A stretch of 11,860 bases of DNA from Hyphomicrobiales bacterium (GTDB lineage: Bacteria; Pseudomonadota; Alphaproteobacteria; Rhizobiales; Aestuariivirgaceae), in contig JALSNA010000194.1 in NCBI GenBank assembly GCA_026987255.1, forward strand, positions 1-11,860, written 5' to 3'. Below, piece by piece: positions 6,704 to 11,860 of this stretch. The notes below the pieces were generated by a model. The model did no database searches and was not told where the DNA came from. It was given only the letters and a program-made list of their open reading frames with translations. The position numbers and the translations under genes are program-made. Numbering within the stretch: position 1 is the stretch's first letter; every line of letters begins with the position of its first letter.

Positions 6704-9700
6704 ATGAGATTTGCGACCCATCTTGGAATGTCCCTTGGCAGGCATTCCGGCAAGAGCAGATGCGTGGGGGCGGATTGTTCTTCTTGCGCACCCCGCAGGG
6801 AAGATCGTGCTGGCTGGCGTTTTGCCACACCGGCTCTTTTTTTGTCCCTGGCAGGACTTTTGGGCCTGCTGGCGCTCAGCGCCCTGTCCTTTTTGGCTTC
6901 TCCCGCCCAGGCGCAGGACCCGGGCGCGGTTCTGGCCTCCGGCGATGCCGCCGTCAGCGGCTTTTCCGGCACGGTTGACCGTGGCGGCAAGCTGTTCATC
7001 GACCCCGATGGCGCGGCCCTGAAGATCTTCGATCTGAGCGGCCATGGCGCGGCCCAGGCACAGGTTTTCGACGCTCCGGTGAAGCTGGAAATCCCGGCGC
7101 GCGACATTGGCCAGGTCTTCGGCATTGCCCTGGACAATGCCTCTCCGCCCAATATCTATGTCACCGCCACCGCCGCCTACGGGCTGCACATCACCCTGCC
7201 GGATGCCTCCGGCACGCCGCAACCGGCCACCAATGGCGGGCCGGGCGCGGCCTTCATGGACGGCCAGTTCGGCCCCGGCGGCAATGCCGGAACCGTGTGG
7301 CGCATCGACGGGCGCACCGGCAAGGTCACCCTTTTTGCCACCTTGCGCAACAATGGCGCCGACAATGGCGGCGCGGGCCTGGGCAATATCGTCTACGATC
7401 CGGCCCATTTCCAGCTTTTCGTTTCCGATCTGGACAGCGGCCTCATCCACCGGCTGGACATGAACGGCAATGTTCTGGATACCTTCGACCATGGCCAGAA
7501 CGGCCGTCCGGCGGAAGGTCTGGCGGCGGTGGCCGATGATGGCGCGATTGCCGATATCACCGATCCGGCCTTCGATGCGGACAATTCCGACACCTGGGGG
7601 CTGACCGATATCCGCCGCCGCGTCTGGGGGCTGGGGTTCTATCGCAACCGCCTCTATTACGCCGTCGGCGATGGCCCGCAGATATGGTCGGTGGGCTTCA
7701 ACAAGGACGGCAGTTTCGCCGGCGATGCGCAAATCGAGATTCAGCAGGTGCCCGGCGGCATGCCGGTCACCGACATTCTCTTCACCCCGCGCGGCCGCAT
7801 GATCCTGGCCCAGCGCGGCGGTCTGCTCGGCGGGGCGGATTTCAAGCAGTTCCACACCCCGGCCACCAATCGCGTGCTGCGTTACCAGCAAACTCCCGAT
7901 GGCAGATGGGTGCAGCAGGAAGAGGAATACGCCATCGGCTTTCCGCCGGATCACAAGAATGCCTCCGGCGGCGTTGCCCTGTCCTGCGAGGGTGTTCTGT
8001 GGAGCACCGGCGATTCGCTGCGCGACGATCCGGCCATCGTTACCGGCGAGCGCATCATCCATGGCCTGCAAGGCAATGACGAGCCGCTGGTGCGGCCGCG
8101 CAACGTGCCGCCATGGGCCTCCTGGTTCATCGATTATGACGGCCGGTTCGGCGATGCGGACAAGGCCGGCCACGTGGGAGATGTGGAAATCGCCCGCAAC
8201 TGCAAGGGCGGCAAGGATGTTGGCTGGGATGAAAGCGGCCTGGACATCGAGGACAGCTGGCCCGGCTGGATTCCGCCCGCCCCCGGCTGGACGCCGCCCC
8301 CCGGCTGGGTTCCGCCCTGGTGGTGGCCGAGGACGCCCGATCTGGAGCTGACCAAGAACGATACCCAATGCGTGGCCGATCCGGCCAATCCGGGAATGTT
8401 CCTGTGCACCTTCACGGTGACCGTGACCAACGTGGGCGCGGCCAGCTACAGCGGCTTCCTCAACGTGACGGACAATGTTCCGGCGGCGGCCGATTACGTG
8501 CCCCCGCCCGGCGGCTCCATCGCCTGGACCTGCGCCCAGCCGGGCGGCACCGGCGCGCCGGTCAACTGCACATCGGCGGCTCCGGTCATGCTGGCTCCGG
8601 GCGCTTCGGCGAGCCTGGACATCACCATCCGGCTGCTCCTGCCGATCATCGGCCAGTCGGTGAGCAATTGCGCCGTGGTGGACGATCCGGCAGCTCCTGG
8701 CAACAATGCCGATTGCGGCAATGGCTTCCGCCCCGGGCCCAATCTGGAGATGCAAAAGACTCTGAACTTCTGCGTTCCGGCCGCGGGCGGCTCCATCTGC
8801 AATTACTGGCTGGATGTCACCAATATGGGCACTGCGCCTTATACGGGCTGGCTGCATGTGGCCGATACGTTGCCCGCAGGCTCAACCTATCTGGGCGTGG
8901 CCAGCGCCAGCGATCCCGGCTGGAGCTGCTGGCCATTCGGCGGCAGCGTGGATTGCTACCTGTGGACGCCCGGCCTTGCTCCGTTGATGGCGGAATGGGT
9001 GGAGATCGCCATTTTCGTCCCCGCCGGATTGCCTCCGGGACTGAGCAATTGCGCCGCCCTGGGCCAGCCCGAGCACGCCAACGATCCCAACATCAATGGC
9101 GACAATGCCGATTGCGCCCCGGTGGTGTCTCCCATGCAGGGTCCGATCGTGCCCTTCATGGGCAAGATCAACCTGTGCCCGAAGGGCTGGAGCCCGCAGG
9201 TGCCTGGCTGGAAACCGCCCAAGGGCTGGCAGAGCAAGGCCGTGACGGCCGGCAAGCGCACCATCGTGTGCGGACGCAAGCGGCCCCGGCAACCCACCCG
9301 CCTCTATTGTCCGAAGGGCTGGCGGCGCTATCCCTCGGCGGCCTCCGTGCCGCAAGGCTGGCAGGTGCAAACCGTGGGATCGGGAGCAGCGGCCATCGTC
9401 TGCGCCAAGCCCGGCAAGCGGCCGCAATTGCCGCCGCCTCCGCCGCCGGTGGCGGGGCCGCAATGCCCGCCCGGCGAGCAGCCCTTCACCAGCACCCGCA
9501 AGATCCCGCGCGGCTGGCGGCATCACCTGGTGCGCCGGGGCGGAAGGGCCATCTGGTGCGCCGCTCCAAGACCGGTCACACCGCTGGTCTGCCCGCCCGG
9601 CGAGCAGCGCTTTGCCAATCCGAACCGCATCCCGCGCGGCTGGCGGAGCCATCGGATCACCCGTGGCGGGCGCAGCATCTGGTGCGCGCGGCCTGTGGTC

Positions 9701-10195
9701 CGGCCCTGTCCGCCCGGCACCCACAAGGTGGGCCGGCGCTGCATCCGCAACCGCCCGCAATGCCCGCCTGGCATGCGCTGGAACGGCGAGGACTGCATGC
9801 CCGTCATCCGCCCATGCCCGCGCGGCATGCACAGGGTGGGCAAGCGCTGCGTGCCCAACCGGCCGCACTGCCGCCCCGGCACACGCTGGAACGGCGAGTT
9901 CTGCGCCCCCGTCGTGCGCCCCTGCCCGCGCGGCATGCACAGGGTGGGCAAGCGCTGCGTGCCCAACCGGCCGCACTGCCGCCCCGGCACACGCTGGAAC
10001 GGTGAAGAATGCATGCCCGTCGTCCGCCCCTGCCCGCGCGGCATGAGACGGGTGAAGGGCAGATGCGTTCGCATCCCCGGCCCATCTTCGGAAACCGGCA
10101 ACCAGACGCACCAGCCGCCTGGCGTCATGCACTGCCCGCCCGGCACCCGCCCGCTGCACGGCCGCTGCGTGCGCAAACCCATCATGATCAGATAG
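6704..10195 (+). CDS. Secreted mosaic protein: beta-propeller-like region, two DUF11-type domains and C-terminal Cys-rich repeats
   Basis: A 1163-residue exported protein of unknown function. It begins with an unusually long signal peptide: a polar n-region of about 40 residues with C20, C25 and C28, a hydrophobic core at 43-65, and AQA|QD cleavage after residue 70. Residues about 72-515 hold repeated strand-turn units (GTVWRIDGRTG, LFVSDLDSGLIHRLD, QIWSVGFNKDG, RVLRYQQTPDG) typical of SMP-30/NHL-like propellers. A Trp/Pro linker (519-542) with three PGWxPP motifs follows. Two DUF11-type repeats (about 545-675 and 679-805) each have six cysteines in matching order. Next come four C-x30-C repeats (825-994), then 36-residue Cys repeats (1000-1107) and a degenerate tail to IMIR. 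The C-terminus is very rich in Arg, Cys and Pro. No LPxTG, autotransporter barrel or T9SS tail was seen. Secretion into an oxidising compartment and a surface or matrix-binding role are inferences. Confidence 0.85.
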   Translation: MRFATHLGMSLGRHSGKSRCVGADCSSCAPRREDRAGWRFATPALFLSLAGLLGLLALSALSFLASPAQAQDPGAVLASGDAAVSGFSGTVDRGGKLFIDPDGAALKIFDLSGHGAAQAQVFDAPVKLEIPARDIGQVFGIALDNASPPNIYVTATAAYGLHITLPDASGTPQPATNGGPGAAFMDGQFGPGGNAGTVWRIDGRTGKVTLFATLRNNGADNGGAGLGNIVYDPAHFQLFVSDLDSGLIHRLDMNGNVLDTFDHGQNGRPAEGLAAVADDGAIADITDPAFDADNSDTWGLTDIRRRVWGLGFYRNRLYYAVGDGPQIWSVGFNKDGSFAGDAQIEIQQVPGGMPVTDILFTPRGRMILAQRGGLLGGADFKQFHTPATNRVLRYQQTPDGRWVQQEEEYAIGFPPDHKNASGGVALSCEGVLWSTGDSLRDDPAIVTGERIIHGLQGNDEPLVRPRNVPPWASWFIDYDGRFGDADKAGHVGDVEIARNCKGGKDVGWDESGLDIEDSWPGWIPPAPGWTPPPGWVPPWWWPRTPDLELTKNDTQCVADPANPGMFLCTFTVTVTNVGAASYSGFLNVTDNVPAAADYVPPPGGSIAWTCAQPGGTGAPVNCTSAAPVMLAPGASASLDITIRLLLPIIGQSVSNCAVVDDPAAPGNNADCGNGFRPGPNLEMQKTLNFCVPAAGGSICNYWLDVTNMGTAPYTGWLHVADTLPAGSTYLGVASASDPGWSCWPFGGSVDCYLWTPGLAPLMAEWVEIAIFVPAGLPPGLSNCAALGQPEHANDPNINGDNADCAPVVSPMQGPIVPFMGKINLCPKGWSPQVPGWKPPKGWQSKAVTAGKRTIVCGRKRPRQPTRLYCPKGWRRYPSAASVPQGWQVQTVGSGAAAIVCAKPGKRPQLPPPPPPVAGPQCPPGEQPFTSTRKIPRGWRHHLVRRGGRAIWCAAPRPVTPLVCPPGEQRFANPNRIPRGWRSHRITRGGRSIWCARPVVRPCPPGTHKVGRRCIRNRPQCPPGMRWNGEDCMPVIRPCPRGMHRVGKRCVPNRPHCRPGTRWNGEFCAPVVRPCPRGMHRVGKRCVPNRPHCRPGTRWNGEECMPVVRPCPRGMRRVKGRCVRIPGPSSETGNQTHQPPGVMHCPPGTRPLHGRCVRKPIMIR
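9176..9685 (+). repeat. Four coding C-x30-C repeats (residues 825-994 of the mosaic protein)
   Basis: Four copies lie at 9176-9271, 9308-9403, 9464-9559 and 9590-9685. Each runs from CPxG, through a central [IVP]PxGW, to a final I[VW]C, and each spans exactly 32 residues from cysteine to cysteine. Linkers between copies vary (12, 20 and 10 residues) and one is a proline run, whereas the module length never varies. This points to a small fold closed by one disulfide. Copies 3 and 4 are the most alike, sharing IPRGWR and RGGR-x-IWC. Confidence 0.85.
9701..10024 (+). repeat. Three tandem 108-bp (36-residue) Cys-rich coding repeats containing an 80-bp perfect direct repeat
   Basis: Units begin at 9701, 9809 and 9917, and a degenerate fourth begins at 10025. 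The protein unit is RPCPxG..VG.RC..NRP.C.PG.RWNGE.C.P. Its cysteines are spaced 11 and 7 residues apart alternately, so the true period is an 18-residue half unit of the form C-x-x-G-x(4)-G-x-x-C. Bases 9815-9894 and 9923-10002 are identical over 80 bases, which indicates a recent duplication. The unit edges are exact to the codon. Confidence 0.9.
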
Positions 10196-10221
10196 AATCA
10201 CGATGAACCGGCAAGCTGGGA

Positions 10222-10244
10222 ACGGGGCCTTCGGGCCCCGTTTT
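10222..10244 (+). terminator. Rho-independent terminator of the mosaic protein gene, next to the fetB stop codon
   Basis: A perfect 8-bp stem, ACGGGGCC (10222-10229) with GGCCCCGT (10234-10241), closes a TTCG tetraloop and runs into TTTT (10241-10244). It lies 27 bases after the stop at 10195. The convergent fetB stop codon starts at its right edge. The minus-strand exit lacks a T run, so termination of fetAB there would be weaker. Confidence 0.85.
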
Positions 10245-11056
10245 CATTTCGCTGCGTCCAGCCTGTCGGGGCGCAGGCGGTGGCGGGCGTCGGTAAGCCG
10301 CCAGATGGAGGCAAAGACGGCGGCAATGACGCCGATGCCAACAACGCCGGAGATCAGGAACATGATCATGAGCTGATACTTGACCGCCTCCACCGGCGGC
10401 GTGCCGGAGAGGATCTGGCCGGTCATCATGCCCGGCAGGGAGATGACGCCGGAGGCGGCCATGGCGTTCATGATCGGCGTCATGCCGGTGCGCAGGGCGC
10501 GCGCCGCAAAGGGCCGCAGGGCCTCCCAGCGGCTGCGTCCGAGCAAGAGGCGCGCCTCGATGGCCGCCTTTTCGCGCACGATGGCTTCGGTGATCATGTT
10601 CAGCCCCAGGGCCACGCCGGTCATGGAATTGCCCAGGATCATGCCGAACAGCGGCAGGGCAAAGCGCGGCGCATACCACGGCTGTGGCTGGATCAGCACG
10701 GTGAGCGCATAGACCAGGGCCAGCGCCCCGGAAACCATCATCGCCGATGGCCCAAGGCCATAGCGCCACAATCCGGCCAGCTTGCGCTCCTGCCGCCCCA
10801 GCACCTCGCGCGAGGCGAAGGAGACCATGACGGCCGCCGCCAGCAGGGTGATCCACGGGCTGGTGGCGGTGAAGATGAACTTCAGCACATAGCCGATGGC
10901 GATGAGCTGGGCAACCATGCGCGCGGCGCGAATGGCGATGGTGCGCGCCAGCCCCAGCTTCAGCACCAGGGTCAGCACGGCGGCGATGAACAGGAACAGG
11001 CTCGATGCCGCCACGTCCCAGTAGCTCAGGGCGATGTAATGGCTGGCCGGGTTCAT
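10244..11056 (-). CDS. fetB: FetB-type ABC transporter permease (UPF0014 family, iron export)
   Basis: A 270-residue inner-membrane permease that pairs with FetA. In E. coli, FetAB exports iron and protects against peroxide stress; the same role here is inferred from family membership. Hydrophobic segments lie at about 12-34, 46-62, 67-82, 101-122, 132-156, 195-211 and 228-252. Two family signatures are clear: GNSMTGVALGLN (142-153) and SLPGMMTGQILSGTPP (206-221). The charged loop between them (157-190) probably contacts the ATPase. A GGAGGGG ribosome site sits five bases before the ATG, inside the end of fetA. The start overlaps the fetA stop as ATGA (11053-11056), so the two genes are translationally coupled. 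The length matches the family (E. coli about 260). Confidence 0.93.
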   Translation of the reverse strand: MNPASHYIALSYWDVAASSLFLFIAAVLTLVLKLGLARTIAIRAARMVAQLIAIGYVLKFIFTATSPWITLLAAAVMVSFASREVLGRQERKLAGLWRYGLGPSAMMVSGALALVYALTVLIQPQPWYAPRFALPLFGMILGNSMTGVALGLNMITEAIVREKAAIEARLLLGRSRWEALRPFAARALRTGMTPIMNAMAASGVISLPGMMTGQILSGTPPVEAVKYQLMIMFLISGVVGIGVIAAVFASIWRLTDARHRLRPDRLDAAK

Positions 11057-11649
11057 GACAGCCCCTCCATGACCCGCCCGGCCTCGATGCGCCAGAAGAC
11101 ATCGCCCAGGCGGCGGGCCTGGCCTGTGTCATGGGTGATGATCAGCAAGGTCAGACCGGCGCGCTTTTTCTCCATCAGCAGGGTCTCCACCCGTTCCTTC
11201 GAGTCCGCATCCAGCGCCGAGGTGGGCTCATCGAGAATGAGGACTTCCGGGGCCAGTTGCAGCGCCCGCGCCAGGGCCAGGCGCTGTTTCTCGCCGCTGG
11301 ACAGGCGCGCCACCGGCCAGCCCAGGGCCCGCGGATCGAGCCCGGTGGCGGCGATCAGAGCGGCCGGATCGGGAGCGGCGGCGAAATGCTCTTCCACCTT
11401 GTCCGCCCACCAGCCGCTTTCGGCCGGCACATAGCCGATGAGCCGCCGCCAATGCGGCGCGGGCACGGCGCGCCGTGCCGTTCCGCGCCAGCAGACCTCG
11501 CCCTCGTTGGGGTCGAGATCGGTGATGGCGCGCGCCAGCAGGGTCTTGCCCGATCCCGACGGCCCCATGATGACGCCGCACGCACCGGCCTCAAGCTTGA
11601 GCGAAACCGGATGCAGCCAGGGACGGGAGAGGTTTTCGATTCTCAGCAT
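11053..11649 (-). CDS. fetA: FetA-type ABC transporter ATP-binding protein (iron export)
   Basis: A 198-residue cytoplasmic ATPase that drives FetB. Walker A is GPSGSGKT (29-36), the signature is LSSGEKQ (116-122), Walker B is VLILDEPTSALD (136-147) and the switch histidine is in IITHD (H173). The Q-loop lacks its glutamine: the stretch reads YVPAESGWW (73-81), with no Gln anywhere between residues 37 and 121; E77 may substitute. The chosen ATG lies just 12 bases from the edge of the hairpin element at 11662 and has no recognisable ribosome site, so the upstream region has probably been altered by insertion. A downstream start is unlikely, because the LRIENLS strand begins right at the ATG. 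It is transcribed with fetB. Confidence 0.93.
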   Translation of the reverse strand: MLRIENLSRPWLHPVSLKLEAGACGVIMGPSGSGKTLLARAITDLDPNEGEVCWRGTARRAVPAPHWRRLIGYVPAESGWWADKVEEHFAAAPDPAALIAATGLDPRALGWPVARLSSGEKQRLALARALQLAPEVLILDEPTSALDADSKERVETLLMEKKRAGLTLLIITHDTGQARRLGDVFWRIEAGRVMEGLS

Positions 11650-11658
11650 GACACAAGG

Positions 11659-11825
11659 CTAGGGTCAGGACTCATAAAGAGGGATGACATATGCAGGATT
11701 TAGGCAAAATATCAGCTTTCTTTCGTCCGCAGGCAATACCTGAAGGTATTGTCAAGGGCGAAAGGGCGCTGATATGCAGCATAAATCCTGCATATGCCGT
11801 GCAAATTTATGGGTCCTGACCCTAG
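11659..11825. mobile_element. MITE-like palindromic element with 20-bp inverted termini and TA target duplication
   Basis: CTAGGGTCAGGACTCATAAA (11659-11678) is the inverted copy of 11806-11825 with one mismatch. The arms continue to pair about the same centre (near 11742). CATATGCAGGATTTA (11688-11702) is perfectly complementary to 11782-11796, ATATCAGC (11709-11716) to GCTGATAT (11768-11775), and CAATACC (11734-11740) to GGTATTG (11745-11751) around a TGAA loop. TA flanks both ends (11660-11661 and 11823-11824), giving a 161-bp insert with no coding capacity. It is AT-richer than its neighbours. TA targets with GGG-starting ends fit IS5- or IS630-like transposition; the parent element is not identified. 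Confidence 0.82.
11708..11736 (-). promoter_or_regulatory. fetA: Possible fetAB promoter carried inside the MITE-like element
   Basis: On the minus strand, TTGCCT (11731-11736) and GATATT (11708-11713) are separated by exactly 17 bases, with four of six consensus matches each. Transcription would start near 11701, giving a leader of about 50 bases before fetA. This is the best pair seen upstream of fetA. A perfect TTGACA (minus strand, 11750-11755) has no suitable -10 box. Confidence 0.35.
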
Positions 11826-11842
11826 GGTCTGGTCTCAATAAA
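11823..11842 (+). repeat. Second, related inverted-repeat terminus at the window edge
   Basis: TAGGGTCTGGTCTCAATAAA repeats the left end of the MITE-like element (from 11660) in the same orientation, with two substitutions and one inserted A. It starts at the shared CTAG where that element ends. It probably marks the left end of another family member, either a full IS or another MITE, lying beyond base 11860. Its other end cannot be seen. Confidence 0.5.
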
Positions 11843-11860
11843 GGCGTGGATGCCAGCGGC

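Noticed and set aside
6641..8857. A 738-codon minus-strand frame opposite the mosaic protein gene
   Set aside because: The product is repetitive Ala/Gly/Arg/Ile sequence without domain motifs, while the plus strand has the signal peptide, domains, ribosome site and terminator.
8320..10005. A 561-codon plus-strand frame overlapping the mosaic protein
   Set aside because: It is the +1-shifted shadow of the repeat-rich gene, with no start signal and no recognisable domains.
9701..10024. Regularly spaced repeats that could suggest a CRISPR array
   Set aside because: The repeats are in frame, 108 bp long and abutting, encode Cys-rich protein units and have no unique spacers.
10280..11434. A 384-codon plus-strand frame opposite fetAB
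   Set aside because: FetA and FetB motifs on the minus strand are unambiguous; this frame is their antisense shadow.

Overview
The window is GC-rich and most of its length is coding. Codon use strongly favours G or C in the third position, which opens long false reading frames opposite the real genes. Gene content and style suggest an alphaproteobacterium, probably Hyphomicrobiales-like: a bacterial alpha-2-macroglobulin with an N-terminal PAN-like domain, secreted DUF11 and Cys-repeat proteins, and a UPF0014/FetAB iron exporter. This assignment is an inference from protein style, not a database result.

Layout. Bases 1-5430 (minus strand) hold nearly all of one giant gene, a secreted alpha-2-macroglobulin-like protein with an intact C-x-E-Q thioester motif; its last residues lie beyond base 1. 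A divergent intergenic region (5431-5644) carries a good sigma-70-like promoter for it. On the plus strand, 5645-6574 encodes an exported tandem rhodanese-like protein that contains no cysteine at all, so it cannot be a classical sulfurtransferase. After a 129-base gap with a promoter-like element, a small inverted repeat and a possible leader hairpin, 6704-10195 encodes a 1163-residue secreted mosaic protein. Its parts are a long signal peptide, a beta-propeller-like region, a Trp/Pro linker, two six-cysteine DUF11-type domains, four strictly spaced C-x30-C repeats and a run of 36-residue Cys-rich repeats. A UUCG-loop terminator ends it at 10222-10244. On the minus strand, fetA (11053-11649) and fetB (10244-11056) overlap by ATGA and form an ABC exporter operon.

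The right edge (11659-11825) holds an AT-richer, nearly palindromic element of about 165 bp. It has 20-bp inverted terminal repeats flanked by TA and looks like a MITE. It sits only 12 bases upstream of the fetA start codon and may supply its promoter. A second, related terminus begins exactly where it ends and runs out of the window.

Three of the five genes encode exported envelope or secreted proteins: protease trap, inactive rhodanese, and Cys-repeat mosaic. They share location and export, but nothing in the sequence proves a common pathway. The best candidates for something undescribed are the 1163-residue mosaic protein with its two families of Cys repeats, and the cysteine-free rhodanese beside the PAN-A2M gene.
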